From Variovorax sp. PAMC 28711 (GTDB lineage Bacteria; Pseudomonadota; Gammaproteobacteria; Burkholderiales; Burkholderiaceae_C), in NCBI RefSeq assembly GCF_001577265.1, contig NZ_CP014517.1, positions 2,347,001-2,411,000 of the forward strand: a stretch of 64,000 nt of DNA, given 5' to 3'. The translations under genes were made by a program, and so were the position numbers. Positions 19,123 through 31,824 of the stretch are shown piece after piece. How positions within the stretch are numbered: the stretch's first letter is position 1; every line of letters begins with the position of its first letter. The notes under the pieces are model-generated. The model worked only from the letters and a program-made list of their open reading frames with translations. It was not told the origin of the DNA and did no database searches.

Positions 19123-20523
19123 TCAGAGCACTTCGTCGCGCAGGGCGTACCAGCGGTACAACATGCTCTGGCCGAAACGGCGGAACGGCGCGGCCCATTC
19201 GCCCTGCCGCGGAAACTGCAGCGGGCTGTCGTAGATCGGCAGGTCGAAAGCGACGTCGTCATGGCCCGCGATGCGTTGCGCCAGCCGCTTGCCCGCGTGC
19301 GCCGAGAACGACACGCCGTTGCCGCCGTAGCCCAGCGCATAGAACACGCTCTGCTTCGCGTCGGGCTGCACGATGCGCGGCATCATGTCGTGCGCCACGT
19401 CGACCCAGCCCCACCATGAGTAGTCGATGGGGATGCCCTTCAGCGGCGGGAACTTGCGCTCCAGCCCCTCGACCAGCAGCTTGTAGTGCGCGTCGCGGCT
19501 CGCATCGGCCCCGGTGATGGCGCTGCGGCTGCCGATCTGCACGCGCTTGTCGGGCAGGAGGCGGTAATAGAAGCGCAGCGTGCGCGTGTCGGTGATGGCT
19601 TCGTGCGTGAGGAAGTTGGTCGCCTTCAGTTCCGCATCGGTGAGCGGCCGCGTGACGATCGAATTCGACAGCACCGGAAACATCCGGTTCTTGAGCGTCG
19701 GGTGCAGGCCGGGTGCGGTGTACGCGCCGGTCGCGATGCCGACTGCGCGGGCGCGCACCGTGCCGCCCGGCGTCTTCAGGTGGTGCACGCCGTTCTTCGT
19801 TTCCCAGCCGATCACCGGGCTCGACGGATGCACGCTGGCGCCGCCGGCGCGCGCGCGCTTCAGGTAGCTGTAGGCCAGCTTGAGCGGATGCACGCAGATG
19901 CCTTCGGCCTCGTGCATGGCGCCGTGCGCGTCCTGGTCGTTGCAGTACTGGCCGCGCACCTCGTCGTTGCTCAGCATGCGGGCGTCGTAGCCGAACTGGT
20001 CGCGCATCACGCGCGTTTCGTTCTCGAGAAAGGCCATCTTCTTTTCGCGGTGCGCGATGTAGAGATGACCGCCCGGCTGCGGGTCGCAATCGGCATCGGC
20101 CACGAGCGCCTTGAAGGTCTCGAAGCCGTAGCGGATTTCAGCGTCGAGCCGCTTGGCCGTCGGCAGTCCCCAGCGCTCGATCCACTGCGATCGGTAGAGC
20201 CGGCCGCTGGCGTTCTGGCCCTGGCCACCGTTGCGGCTGGTGCAGCCCCAGGCCACGCGGTTGGCTTCGAGCACCACGGCCTTGATGCCGTGTTCTTCCG
20301 CCAGGAACAGCGCCGTCGCGAGGCCGGTGAAGCCCGAGCCGATGATCACCACGTCGGCATCGATGTCGCCCGACACCGGGCCGTCGTCGTCGGGTGCGGG
20401 GCCGGCGGTGGCGGCCCAGTAGGTCGGTGCGTAGTCGCGGTTGTGGCCGGGGCCGTCGGACACCAGCGGGTCGTAGGCCGGGTCGTAGGGTGCGAAGAGT
20501 TCGCGGGGCGTGCTGATGCTCAT
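19123..20523 (-). CDS. DAO-family FAD oxidoreductase (PuuB-like)
   Basis: A 466-residue flavoprotein of the D-amino-acid/glycine oxidase superfamily. An N-terminal extension of about 55 residues precedes VVIIGSGFTGLATALFL (FAD-binding) and VAWGCTSRNGGQ, the loop shared with gamma-glutamylputrescine oxidase and related enzymes. It would oxidise an amine or N-substituted amino acid to an imine or aldehyde plus H2O2. It begins 21 bp after the SnoaL-like gene and is likely part of the same transcript. A 98-bp gap with a palindrome separates it from the importer. Confidence 0.88.
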   Translation of the reverse strand: MSISTPRELFAPYDPAYDPLVSDGPGHNRDYAPTYWAATAGPAPDDDGPVSGDIDADVVIIGSGFTGLATALFLAEEHGIKAVVLEANRVAWGCTSRNGGQGQNASGRLYRSQWIERWGLPTAKRLDAEIRYGFETFKALVADADCDPQPGGHLYIAHREKKMAFLENETRVMRDQFGYDARMLSNDEVRGQYCNDQDAHGAMHEAEGICVHPLKLAYSYLKRARAGGASVHPSSPVIGWETKNGVHHLKTPGGTVRARAVGIATGAYTAPGLHPTLKNRMFPVLSNSIVTRPLTDAELKATNFLTHEAITDTRTLRFYYRLLPDKRVQIGSRSAITGADASRDAHYKLLVEGLERKFPPLKGIPIDYSWWGWVDVAHDMMPRIVQPDAKQSVFYALGYGGNGVSFSAHAGKRLAQRIAGHDDVAFDLPIYDSPLQFPRQGEWAAPFRRFGQSMLYRWYALRDEVL

Positions 20524-20544
20524 GGCCGGTTCCTTGGCGTGTGT

Positions 20545-20943
20545 TCAGGCGGCCGGCAACATCGGACGGGCCTTGCGGAATACGTTCTTGACGAGGATCT
20601 TTCCGTCCTTGAAAGTGAAGAGATCGACGCCGTCGGACTCGCTGCGCGTGCCGTCGGGCGCGGTGCCGGTGAAGGTCCACTCCGACATGCCGCGCTCGCC
20701 CATGACGAGGTGCTTGCCGTCGCGCCACTGCGCATCGGGAAAGTTCGTCCAGGCCGCGGCGAAGGCCTTGGCGACGGCTTCGTGGCCGGTGTGGCGCGTG
20801 CCGAAAGTCTCGGGGCCGGCGGCGGTGTCGAACACGCAATCCGCGTGCATGAAGGACATCAGCGCGGGCAGGTCGTGGCGGTTCCATGCGTCCGAAAAGG
20901 CTTCGAGCACGGCGGTGGTGACGGGGGTGGCGACGGGGTTCAA
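20545..20943 (-). CDS. SnoaL-like/nuclear transport factor 2-fold protein
   Basis: A 132-residue protein of the NTF2-like fold. The sequences EAFSDAWNRHDLPALMSFM and GHEAVAKAFAAAWTNFPDAQ are characteristic of SnoaL-like polyketide cyclase relatives and ketosteroid-isomerase-like proteins. I prefer a TTG start at 20943, because GGAG stands 7-8 bases before it. A TTG at 20979 would add 12 residues, but lies inside the inverted repeat. It is the first gene of the minus-strand unit. The reaction is unknown. Confidence 0.75.
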   Translation of the reverse strand: MNPVATPVTTAVLEAFSDAWNRHDLPALMSFMHADCVFDTAAGPETFGTRHTGHEAVAKAFAAAWTNFPDAQWRDGKHLVMGERGMSEWTFTGTAPDGTRSESDGVDLFTFKDGKILVKNVFRKARPMLPAA

Positions 20944-20971
20944 AGAGGGCTCCAGCTGCGGTGTTTCGAGG

Positions 20972-20986
20972 TTGACCAAAGGTTAA
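20972..20986. promoter_or_regulatory. Inverted repeat between SnoaL-like gene and MocR gene, candidate operator
   Basis: TTGACCAAAGGTTAA has ACC/GGT arms around AAA with TT/AA at the ends (one mismatch pair). It sits in the divergent intergenic region where a MocR-type regulator usually binds and includes a TTGACC box. The assignment is by position. Confidence 0.35.
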
Positions 20987-21113
20987 GCTCGGCCCTTCCC
21001 AACCCATAGAGCCAGTCCCGCCCCATCGTGAAAGCCAGATCGTTCACCGCATGCACCGTCGATGTCCGCACGCCCGATTCGGGTGCGTGCGGCGTCGTGT
21101 GGAAGGCGCATCG

Positions 21114-22646
21114 GTGAGCGCGAAGCCGCCCTCGACCACGCCGCTGTGGGCGCAACTTTTCGCGCTCGACCACCACACCGGGTTGCCGCTGCAGTCGCGC
21201 TTGCGGCTCAAGGTGGTGCAGGTGATCCTCGACGGTCGGCTCGCCGCTGGCGCCGCATTGCCGTCGTCGCGCGATCTGGCGCAGGTGCTCGGCCTGAGCC
21301 GCAACACCGTGACCGCGGTGTACCAGCAGCTGGTCGACGAGGGCTATCTCGAATCGCGCCCGCGTTCGGGCGTGTTCGTGCAATCCGGTGCACGGCCCCT
21401 GTCGATTGCACAAGCCGATCGCATCGTCGACCCCTTCAGCGCGGAGGGCGCCGCCACCGGCGCAGCGCCGCAATGGCAACAGCGCGTGCTGCGCTCGTTG
21501 CGACAGCAGCCCACGCTGTCCAAGCCCGACCAGTGGCGCGAATTCGCGTATCCCTTCGTCTACGGCACGCACGACGCGCAGCTCTTTCCCACCGAAGACT
21601 TTCGCGAGTGCTGTGTGCGCAGCCTCGCGCGCTCGCAGTTGCCGAACTGGACGCCCGACTTCGAGACCGACGACATGCCCGACCTGATCGAGCAGATCCG
21701 CACGCGGCTGTTGCCCAAGCGCGGCGTGTTCGCGCGACCCGAAGAAATCCTGGTGACCGTCGGCGCCCAGCATGCGTGCTACCTGGTGGCCGAGGCGCTG
21801 TTCGATCGCGGCACGCGCGTCGGCTTCGAGGAGCCTGGCTACCCGCATGTACGCAATGCGTTTTCGTTGCGCACCTCGCAGCTCATCGGCATCCCGGTCG
21901 ATCATGAAGGGCTGGTGGTCGATGCCTTGCCTGACCTCGACTACGTGTTCGTCACGCCGTCGCACCAGAGCCCGACCACGCACACGCTGAGCCTGGAGCG
22001 CCGCCAATGGCTGCTGCGCAAGGCCGCGCTGCAGGACTTCGTGATCGTCGAAGACGACTACGAGGCCGAGAACCTCTACGCCGGCGAGCCGACGCCCGCG
22101 CTCAAGAGCCTCGACAAGACCGGCCGCGTCATCTACATCGGCTCGCTCAGCAAGAGCCTGTCGCCCGCGCTGCGGCTCGGCTACATCGTGGCGCAGAAGG
22201 AATTGATCGAAGAGCTGCGTGTGCTTCGCCACGCGATGGTGCGGCACCCCAGCGCATTCCTGCAGCATGCGTACGCGCTGTTTCTTTCGCTCGGGCACCA
22301 CGACTCGCACGCGCGCCGCGTGAACCAGGTGCTGCGCCAGCGCATGGACGCTGTCACCGCGGCGCTGGCCGCGCACCTGCCCGAATGCGAATCGCAGCCG
22401 GCCCAGGGCGGCGCCTCGGTGTGGGTGAAAACGCCCGACTGGCTCGACGGCGCAGCCCTGTCGCTGCGCGCCCGCCAGCACGGCGTGCTGATCGAACCCG
22501 GCGATGTGTTCTTCGCCAACCCGCCGCGGCCGTGCCCGTACTTCCGGTTGCGGCTGTCATCGATCGATTTGGGGCAGATCGAGCCGGGGATCCGGGCGTT
22601 GCGGGATGCGGTGAGGGGGATGGAGCGGGAGCGGGAGCGGGGGTAA
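21114..22646 (+). CDS. MocR/PdxR-type transcriptional regulator (GntR HTH plus aminotransferase domain)
   Basis: A 510-residue fusion. The N-terminal winged helix spans roughly residues 10-85 (LPSSRDLAQVLGLSRNTVTAVYQQL is the GntR helix-turn-helix). A fold-type I aminotransferase domain follows, with the PLP lysine expected in IGSLSKSLSPALRLGY. MocR proteins use PLP or an amino compound as effector. The GTG at 21114 follows GGAAGG at a suitable distance; an ATG at 21051 would add 21 non-conserved residues. It is divergent from the SnoaL-DAO-importer genes and is the obvious candidate to regulate them. Confidence 0.88.
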   Translation: MSAKPPSTTPLWAQLFALDHHTGLPLQSRLRLKVVQVILDGRLAAGAALPSSRDLAQVLGLSRNTVTAVYQQLVDEGYLESRPRSGVFVQSGARPLSIAQADRIVDPFSAEGAATGAAPQWQQRVLRSLRQQPTLSKPDQWREFAYPFVYGTHDAQLFPTEDFRECCVRSLARSQLPNWTPDFETDDMPDLIEQIRTRLLPKRGVFARPEEILVTVGAQHACYLVAEALFDRGTRVGFEEPGYPHVRNAFSLRTSQLIGIPVDHEGLVVDALPDLDYVFVTPSHQSPTTHTLSLERRQWLLRKAALQDFVIVEDDYEAENLYAGEPTPALKSLDKTGRVIYIGSLSKSLSPALRLGYIVAQKELIEELRVLRHAMVRHPSAFLQHAYALFLSLGHHDSHARRVNQVLRQRMDAVTAALAAHLPECESQPAQGGASVWVKTPDWLDGAALSLRARQHGVLIEPGDVFFANPPRPCPYFRLRLSSIDLGQIEPGIRALRDAVRGMERERERG

Positions 22647-22677
22647 CGGTCCTCGCCCGGTGCCGTTCGCGATGGCC

Positions 22678-23757
22678 TTAGGCCAACGGCAGCAGCACGG
22701 TCACGGCGCTTCCCATCCCAAGCCCCGCACTCGCAGCCGACACGTCGCCGCCATGCCGCTCCACGATCTTCTTCACGATCGCCAGCCCAAGGCCCAACCC
22801 ACCCTCTGCATTCGACGCCGCCCCCGGCGCCTGAACGAAGGGTTCGAAGAGGTCGTTGATCGACTCCGACTGCATCCCGATCCCGTTATCGCTCACGGTC
22901 ACGGCCACCTTGCGTGCGGCGGTGGTGCGCAAGACCAGCGTCACGTCGCCGCCCGGGTCGGTGTACTTGGCCGCGTTGTTCATCAGGTTCGCGAACACCT
23001 GCACGAGGCGCGTCGCGTCGCCGAGTACCGCCACCGGCTCCGTGCCCAGGTCGGTGTGCAGTCGATGGCCCTTCTTCTCGATGAGCGGCCCGCTCTGTTC
23101 CAGCGCCTGCGCGAGCACCTTGCGCAGGTCGATCGGCTGTGAGTCGATCTTGAACTCGCCGCGCATCACGCCGGAGAGGTCGACGAGGTCGTCGGCCATG
23201 CGCTTCATTTGCAGCACTTGCCGCCCGATGAGTTCGCTGGCCCACACCACGCGCTTCGCATCGTCGGGCGCGCGGCGCAGCACTTCCTGCGCGGTGTGCA
23301 GGGCCGACAGCGGGTTGCGGATCTCGTGGCCCAGCGTGGCCATGGCGTTGTCCTTGGCGCGGTTGCTGGCGCGCAGCTGGCGCACGCTGTCAGCCAGTGC
23401 ATGGCGCGACGCGCGCAGGCGCCCGCCGATGACGCCGATGCTCAGTCCGATGACCAGAAACAGAAGGGTCCGGCTGATGTTCTGGGTCTCGAAGAAGTCT
23501 TGCCAGTGGCCGTCGCCGATGAAAAAGTAGGTGCCGATGGAGGTGCTGACCACCGTGGCGAAAAGCGCTGGCCCGAAGCCGCCATAGAACGCAGCCACCA
23601 CGATGGCGAGCGAGAGGATGAGGTAGGGCCCCTGCTGCCCCAAGAGCGGGTTCAGCAGGTAGCGCAGTCCCAGCGCGGCCAGCACGGCGGCGAACGCGAG
23701 GATGTAATCGCGCTGTTGCGCAGCGGCGGTGGGTTGCTCGGTCGGCAACAGCTGCAT
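22678..23757 (-). CDS. Membrane sensor histidine kinase with DUF4118-like N-terminus
   Basis: A 359-residue kinase. Residues 18-110 contain about four hydrophobic segments resembling the KdpD-type DUF4118 membrane domain. The phospho-acceptor box TLGHEIRNPL has His144. N-box NLMNNAAKY, G1 DNGIGM and G2 GGLGLGLAIVKK follow at the C-terminus. No response regulator gene is adjacent, so it is an orphan kinase here. The signal is unknown. It converges with the MocR gene. Confidence 0.9.
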   Translation of the reverse strand: MQLLPTEQPTAAAQQRDYILAFAAVLAALGLRYLLNPLLGQQGPYLILSLAIVVAAFYGGFGPALFATVVSTSIGTYFFIGDGHWQDFFETQNISRTLLFLVIGLSIGVIGGRLRASRHALADSVRQLRASNRAKDNAMATLGHEIRNPLSALHTAQEVLRRAPDDAKRVVWASELIGRQVLQMKRMADDLVDLSGVMRGEFKIDSQPIDLRKVLAQALEQSGPLIEKKGHRLHTDLGTEPVAVLGDATRLVQVFANLMNNAAKYTDPGGDVTLVLRTTAARKVAVTVSDNGIGMQSESINDLFEPFVQAPGAASNAEGGLGLGLAIVKKIVERHGGDVSAASAGLGMGSAVTVLLPLA

Positions 23758-23855
23758 GGTTCTTGGGCTCGGTTCGCCGCGTCGGGCGGGGACTCGGGCC
23801 GGGCGCCCGCGCTGGTGAGTCTAGCCAGCTTGCGAACCGGCGCAGGTGCCGGCGA

Positions 23856-24710
23856 CTACATCCGCCCCTTCCAAGGCACCACCTTCCGCTCCACCGACCG
23901 CATCAGCAAGTCGAACAGATACGCCACCACGCCGATCACGATGATCCCCATGATCACGATGTCGGTGCGCAGAAAGTTCGATGCGTTCAGCACCATCTGG
24001 CCCAGGCCGACGTTGGCGGCGACCATCTCGGCGGCGACCAGCGTGGTCCAGCCGAAGCCGATGGCGATGCGCATGCCGATCAGGATGTCGGGCATGGCCG
24101 AGGGCAGGATGACGTGCCGAATCACCTGCAGGTAGCTCGCGCCCATCGAGTACGCGGCGTTGATCTGCTCCTGCGACGCGCTGCGCATGCCCGAGCGCGC
24201 GGCGAGCGCCAGCGGTGCGAAGCAGCTCAAGAAGATCAGCAGCACCTTGGGCACTTCGTCGATGCCGAACCAGATGATGATCAGCGGCAGGTAGGCCAGC
24301 GGCGGCAGGGGCCGGTAGAACTCCAGCGGCGGGTCGAAGATGCCGCGCATCACGCGGCTCATGCCCATCGCGATGCCGATCGGGATCGCGGTCACGCAGG
24401 CCAGCGCGAAGGCCGAGAACACGCGCAGCATGCTCGCCAGGAAGTGTTGCCACAGCGGCTTGTCGTTGGCCTGGCCGGTGAGGTATTCGTAGAACTGCTG
24501 GAACACCGCCTGCGGGGTGGGCAGGAAGATCGGCTTGACCCAGCCGAGGTTGGTCACGCCGAACCACACGGCAATGAGCACGAGCACGGTGATCACGCTG
24601 ATGCCCGCGCTGTTGCCTTCGCCCGGCACCTTGAAGCGCGTGGTCCTGGGCGGCGTCGACACGACGGCGGGCGCCACCGGGGTTCCGGCGTCGATGGCAA
24701 GTTCAGACAT
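23856..24710 (-). CDS. ABC transporter permease (TauC/SsuC type)
   Basis: A 284-residue inner-membrane permease with a BPD_transp_1 domain. Typical phrases are [19 protein letters not shown] and [20 protein letters not shown], the EAA loop that contacts the ATPase. The N-terminal 40 residues are a hydrophilic tail. It belongs to the taurine/nitrate/sulphonate importer family and overlaps the ATPase gene by eight bases. Confidence 0.92.
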   Translation of the reverse strand: MSELAIDAGTPVAPAVVSTPPRTTRFKVPGEGNSAGISVITVLVLIAVWFGVTNLGWVKPIFLPTPQAVFQQFYEYLTGQANDKPLWQHFLASMLRVFSAFALACVTAIPIGIAMGMSRVMRGIFDPPLEFYRPLPPLAYLPLIIIWFGIDEVPKVLLIFLSCFAPLALAARSGMRSASQEQINAAYSMGASYLQVIRHVILPSAMPDILIGMRIAIGFGWTTLVAAEMVAANVGLGQMVLNASNFLRTDIVIMGIIVIGVVAYLFDLLMRSVERKVVPWKGRM

Positions 24711-25491
24711 GGGCGGCCTCCCGCTGGTGAATGATGGCGAGCACTTCTTCCCGCATGCGGATGAATTCGGGTTCCGACTTCACCTTGCGCGCGTCGCCGT
24801 GCGCGAGGAATTGCCGCGAGAACGGCACGGCGTCATACACATGCGAAATGCGGCCGGGGCTCGGGCTCATCACGATCAGTCGCGTGCCGAGGAACAGCGC
24901 CTCTTCCACCGAATGCGTGATGAAGAACACCATCTTGTTCGACTGCTGCCAGGCGTGCAGGAGGATCTCCTGCACTGTCTCGCGCGTGAAGGCATCGAGC
25001 GCGCCCATCGGTTCGTCCATCAGCAGCAGGGCCGGATCGCTGGCCAGCGCGCGTGCGATGCCGACGCGCTGCTGCATGCCGCCCGACAGCTCGTAGACGG
25101 CGCGGTCGCCGTACTTCTCCAGCCCCACCAGCGCGAGCTTGGCGTCGGAGACGGCTTCGCGCTTCGGCTTGTCCATCCCGGCAAGCCGGAGGCCGAGCGC
25201 CACGTTGTCGCGCACGTTGAGCCATGGCATGAGTGCGTGCTTCTGGAACACCACGCCGCGGTCGGCACCCGGTCCGGCGATGGGCTGGCCGTCGAGCAGG
25301 ATATCCCCGCTCGACGGCGGCAGGAAGCCGGCGATGCAGTTGAGCAGCGTGCTCTTGCCGCAGCCCGAGGCGCCGAGCGCGACCACGAAGTCGCCGTCGT
25401 GCATCGTGAGGTTCACAGGCGCCAGCGCCTGCAGCGAGCCGCCCTTGATGGCGTAGTGGACCTCGAGGTCGCGGATGTCGAGCGTGGGCAT
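24703..25491 (-). CDS. ABC transporter ATPase (TauB/SsuB type)
   Basis: A 262-residue ATPase with Walker [10 protein letters not shown], signature LSGGMQQR and Walker [13 protein letters not shown], ending in the short C-terminal tail typical of TauB. The ATG at 25491 gives [14 protein letters not shown], the expected N-terminus; the longer open frame overlaps the binding-protein gene. It energises the permease encoded next. Confidence 0.93.
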   Translation of the reverse strand: MPTLDIRDLEVHYAIKGGSLQALAPVNLTMHDGDFVVALGASGCGKSTLLNCIAGFLPPSSGDILLDGQPIAGPGADRGVVFQKHALMPWLNVRDNVALGLRLAGMDKPKREAVSDAKLALVGLEKYGDRAVYELSGGMQQRVGIARALASDPALLLMDEPMGALDAFTRETVQEILLHAWQQSNKMVFFITHSVEEALFLGTRLIVMSPSPGRISHVYDAVPFSRQFLAHGDARKVKSEPEFIRMREEVLAIIHQREAAHV

Positions 25492-25525
25492 GGCGTGCCT
25501 TGATTGCGCGGGGGTTGCTCGGGGC

Positions 25526-26521
25526 CTACTTCGCCATCGCCTTCTGCACATAGGCGGTGGTCACGAACGCGCTGTAGTCGGGCTTCACTTCCTGCACGCG
25601 ACCCTGCTCTTTCAGGAAGGCCGCGGTGGCGGCCATGGCCTTGGCGGCGCCGCCACCGAGCCAGGCGGGCGACACCTGTTCTGCCAGCGTCGGGAAGGTG
25701 TAGAGCGCCATCGCCGGGCCGACGTCGGCCGGGTTCGCCTTGGTCCACTTGGCCATCGCTTTTGTCTGCACGGAGTCAGCCGTCCAGCTCTTGCCCGAGG
25801 CCTTGTACTCGTCGTTGGCGCGGTTCAGCGCCTTCACGAAAGCCACCATGAACGGTTCGTTGGCAGCCGCCCACTGCTTGTTGACGATGATGCCCTCGAA
25901 GGTCGGCGCGCCGCGTTTGCCGATGCTGCCGGAGGTGGCGATGACCTTGCCGTTGCCCTTGATCTTGGAGAGAACGGGATCCCAGATGAAGGTGGCGTCG
26001 ATGTCGCCGCGCTCCCAGGCGGCGGCGATCTCGGGCGGGCGCATGTTCATCACGTTGACGCTCTTGCCGTCGACGCCGTCCATTTTCATCGCGGCCATCA
26101 GCTGGTAGTGCGCGGTCGACACGAAAGGCGTGGCGACCTTCTTGCCCTTGAGATCCTTCAGGCTTGCGATGTTCGAGCCGTTGCGCGCGACCAGCGCCTC
26201 GGCGTCGGCGATGTCGGCCGAGATCCAGAAGAGCTGGATGTCCTGGCCCTGGCTCGCGGCCGCAGTCAGCGGGCTGGAGCCGGCTTCGCCCATCTGCACG
26301 TCGCCCGATGCCATGGCGCGGATCACGTCGCCGCCACCCGAGAACATGCGCCAGTTGATCTTGTAGCCCGTGGCCTTCTCGACCTCGCCCGATTCCATGA
26401 CCAGGCGCAACGGCACCAGCATGTCCTGGTGCGCAAAGGTCACTTCTTTCGTTTGCGCCGCGGCGCCGCCGCTCAACACGCAGGCCACGAGGGCCACCGA
26501 CAGACACTGGATGAATTTCAT
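25526..26521 (-). CDS. Taurine-type ABC transporter binding protein (TauA-like)
   Basis: A 331-residue binding protein. Signal peptide [22 protein letters not shown]; the mature part has [20 protein letters not shown] and [19 protein letters not shown], matching the TauA/SsuA family. GGAGCTCCC lies before the ATG at 26521. Ligand could be taurine or another sulphonate or amine, but no TauD dioxygenase or other desulphonating enzyme is encoded nearby. First gene of a three-gene importer operon. Confidence 0.9.
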   Translation of the reverse strand: MKFIQCLSVALVACVLSGGAAAQTKEVTFAHQDMLVPLRLVMESGEVEKATGYKINWRMFSGGGDVIRAMASGDVQMGEAGSSPLTAAASQGQDIQLFWISADIADAEALVARNGSNIASLKDLKGKKVATPFVSTAHYQLMAAMKMDGVDGKSVNVMNMRPPEIAAAWERGDIDATFIWDPVLSKIKGNGKVIATSGSIGKRGAPTFEGIIVNKQWAAANEPFMVAFVKALNRANDEYKASGKSWTADSVQTKAMAKWTKANPADVGPAMALYTFPTLAEQVSPAWLGGGAAKAMAATAAFLKEQGRVQEVKPDYSAFVTTAYVQKAMAK

Positions 26522-26549
26522 GGGAGCTCCTGAGATCGACATCTGGAAT

Positions 26550-26570
26550 GCGGCATCGTCGAGATGCCGC
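26550..26570. promoter_or_regulatory. Perfect 8-bp inverted repeat ahead of the TauA-like gene
   Basis: GCGGCATC (26550-26557) and GATGCCGC (26563-26570) are separated by five bases. It lies 29 bp upstream of the ATG at 26521, so it may be an operator or a hairpin in the leader. It could alternatively act after uvrA transcription, though uvrA is read away from it. Confidence 0.4.
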
Positions 26571-26700
26571 GCTGATGCCGACTCTGCAGGCAAGCGCCGC
26601 GCCCGGTAAGTACCAGCGCCACGCCGTGGTTGGGGCCAGTGGCGGCCGGCATGCTTTCGTTGTGGTGCGTGGCCGGCCGTTTGCACTCAGGCGGTGCGCA

Positions 26701-29742
<3,042 letters not shown>

Positions 29743-29791
29743 TGAGGGCAGTCCGTTCTGGGCAACCGGACATGATAGACGCGCAGGCGTT

Positions 29792-31159
29792 TCAGGGCGG
29801 TGGGGGCGGCAGGTGCACTTTGTCGGCAGCAGGCTTTGTCGCAGGCGTCTGCGCCATGGCGGCACCCACCAGGTGCTCGGCCAGCGCCTCGTACAAGGGG
29901 CGGCTGATCATGCGCGAAACCAGGCTCGCCAGCATGGCACTGGCCATCAGGCTGAGCACCATCGAATGGCCGTCGACCATTTCCATCACGATGATGAAGG
30001 CCGTGAGCGGCGCCTGCGTCACCGCCGCCAGGAAGCCGGCCATGCCCATGGCGATGAGCGCCGGGCCGAGGTCGGCGCCCGCCAGATGCGCGATGCCGTC
30101 GCCGATGCCCGCGCCGATCGACAGCGACGGCGCGAAGATGCCGCCGGGCACCCCGACCCAGGCGGTGAGCCAGGTCGCGATGAACTTCAGCAGCGTGTAG
30201 AGCGGCGTCAGCTCGTCGTGGCCGGCCAGCATCTGCTTGACCGCCTCCGACCCGGCACCGAAGGTGACGCCGCCGCTCACCAGGCCGATGACGGCGATCA
30301 GCAGGCCGCCCGCGGCCGCGAAGCGCACCGGGTAGCGCGCCCGCCACTGGTTCAGCCGCTGCGGCGCGCCGGTGAGCGACGCGATCATCAGTCGCGCGAA
30401 GATGCCGCCCGCCACGCCGCTCGCCAGTGCCACCAGCAGCCCGGGGCCGAGCAGGTTCCAGCCGACCGGCGTGACATGGATCACGCCGAAGTAGCTCAGG
30501 TTGCCGAAGGCCGAGACCGCCACCAGGCCGGCCAGCACGATGCCCGTGATGATCACGCCGCTGGAACGCGCCTCGAGCCGGCCCGACAGTTCCTCGATGG
30601 CGAAGACCACGCCCGCCAGCGGCGCGTTGAAGGCCGCGGCGATGCCGGCGGCGCCGCCCGCCACGAGCAGCGAGCGCGTGTCGATGGTGCTGTGCGGCGA
30701 CAGCCAGCGCTTGGCGTGCTGCATCACGCCGGCGGCCACCTGCACGGAAGGGCCTTCGCGGCCGATCGAGAGGCCGGCCAGGAAGCCCGCGACGCCCAGG
30801 CCGATCTTGGCGAGCGTAAGGCGAAGCGACGCGAAGAGTCCGCGCTTTTCCGGCGGCAGATCGGGGTCGAGCGCCGCCTTGATCTGCGGGATGCCCGAGC
30901 CCGAGGCGCCAGGGAACCAGCGGCGCGTGACCCAGACGATGGCGGACGTGAGCGCCGGCGTCCAGAGCAGCACCGCCCAAGGATGCTTGCCGTACAGCGA
31001 CTGGAAAAGGGCGAAGGCCCATTCGCTGGCCATGGTGAAGCCGACCACGAAGAGCCCGGCGGCCACCGCGTAGCCCAGCACGATGGCGCGGTCGACCCAC
31101 AGGCGAAAGCTGGAGAGTTCGGCGCGCAGGTTCTGGAGGAAGTCGGGTTCGCGGTTCAC
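29792..31159 (-). CDS. ClC-family chloride channel/antiporter
   Basis: A 455-residue polytopic membrane protein. The selectivity-filter motifs are complete: [18 protein letters not shown] (gating glutamate) and [11 protein letters not shown]. The FAIEEL segment supplies the second, proton-transfer glutamate and SRPLYEAL the conserved tyrosine, so it is more likely a 2Cl-/H+ antiporter than a channel. The GTG at 31159 ([10 protein letters not shown]) is preferred; the frame stays open to 31276 but that part would run across the ssb start. It lies between uvrA and ssb. Confidence 0.9.
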   Translation of the reverse strand: MNREPDFLQNLRAELSSFRLWVDRAIVLGYAVAAGLFVVGFTMASEWAFALFQSLYGKHPWAVLLWTPALTSAIVWVTRRWFPGASGSGIPQIKAALDPDLPPEKRGLFASLRLTLAKIGLGVAGFLAGLSIGREGPSVQVAAGVMQHAKRWLSPHSTIDTRSLLVAGGAAGIAAAFNAPLAGVVFAIEELSGRLEARSSGVIITGIVLAGLVAVSAFGNLSYFGVIHVTPVGWNLLGPGLLVALASGVAGGIFARLMIASLTGAPQRLNQWRARYPVRFAAAGGLLIAVIGLVSGGVTFGAGSEAVKQMLAGHDELTPLYTLLKFIATWLTAWVGVPGGIFAPSLSIGAGIGDGIAHLAGADLGPALIAMGMAGFLAAVTQAPLTAFIIVMEMVDGHSMVLSLMASAMLASLVSRMISRPLYEALAEHLVGAAMAQTPATKPAADKVHLPPPPP

Positions 31160-31214
31160 CGCGGTGATTCTGAACGTTCCGCGGCGCCTGCCGCCCCCGC
31201 TGGCACCCGGCGTG

Positions 31215-31220
31215 GATAAT
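31215..31220 (+). promoter_or_regulatory. Candidate -10 box for ssb
   Basis: GATAAT (5/6 to consensus) lies 50 bp before the ssb ATG, in the intergenic region shared with the ClC gene. No clear -35 hexamer is seen at the right spacing. Confidence 0.35.
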
Positions 31221-31269
31221 CGTCGGTTCTTTTTCCTTCCCTTCCATTCCTTTATCAGGGGCAGTGCAC

Positions 31270-31788
31270 ATGGCATCGGTCAACAAAGTCATCCTCGTCG
31301 GCAACCTTGGCCGCGATCCAGAAACCAGAACCTTCCCGAGCGGAGACCAGATCTGCAATGCCACGCTGGCCACCACCGACAAGTGGAAGGACAAGCAGAG
31401 CGGCGAGATGAAGGAAGCGACCGAGTGGCACCGGCTCGTGTTCAACGGCCGGCTCGCTGAGATTGCCGCACAGTACCTGCGCAAGGGTTCACAGATCTAT
31501 GTCGAAGGCCAGATCCGCACGCGCAAGTACCAGGACAAGGACGGCGTCGAAAAATATGCCACCGACATCCGTGTCGACCAGATGCAGATGCTGGGCAGCC
31601 GCCAGGGCATGGGCGGGCCGCAAGGTGGCGGTGACGACGACGGCGGCTATTCGCAAGGCGGTGGCGGCGGCGGCTACGCCCCGCGCGCGCCTGCCGCGGC
31701 ACCCCGCGCCGCAGCGCCGGCCCCGCGCCAGGCGCCGGCCAAGTCGTCGTCGGGCTTCGACGACATGGACGACGACATTCCGTTCTGA
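31270..31788 (+). CDS. ssb: Single-stranded DNA-binding protein
   Basis: A 172-residue SSB. The OB fold covers about residues 1-110 ([20 protein letters not shown] start). A Gly-, Pro- and Ala-rich linker follows, and the acidic tip ends DDDIPF, the docking peptide for repair and replication partners. It binds ssDNA as a tetramer. The ATG at 31270 is the conserved start. It is divergent from clc/uvrA. Confidence 0.97.
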   Translation: MASVNKVILVGNLGRDPETRTFPSGDQICNATLATTDKWKDKQSGEMKEATEWHRLVFNGRLAEIAAQYLRKGSQIYVEGQIRTRKYQDKDGVEKYATDIRVDQMQMLGSRQGMGGPQGGGDDDGGYSQGGGGGGYAPRAPAAAPRAAAPAPRQAPAKSSSGFDDMDDDIPF

Positions 31789-31793
31789 AGCAG

Positions 31794-31815
31794 GGCTGCC
31801 GGCGCGCCGGCAGCC
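31794..31815. terminator. 22-bp perfect palindrome between convergent ssb and hydrolase genes
   Basis: GGCTGCCGGCG and CGCCGGCAGCC form a perfect inverted repeat just after the ssb stop and 9 bp from the hydrolase stop. There is no T run, so it may work as a bidirectional hairpin stop or simply protect mRNA 3' ends. Confidence 0.45.
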
Positions 31816-31824
31816 GTTCGACGT

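Noticed and set aside
31160..31276. Extended ClC N-terminus starting at 31276
   Set aside because: It would cross the ssb start and the likely promoters; the GTG at 31159 begins the conserved protein.
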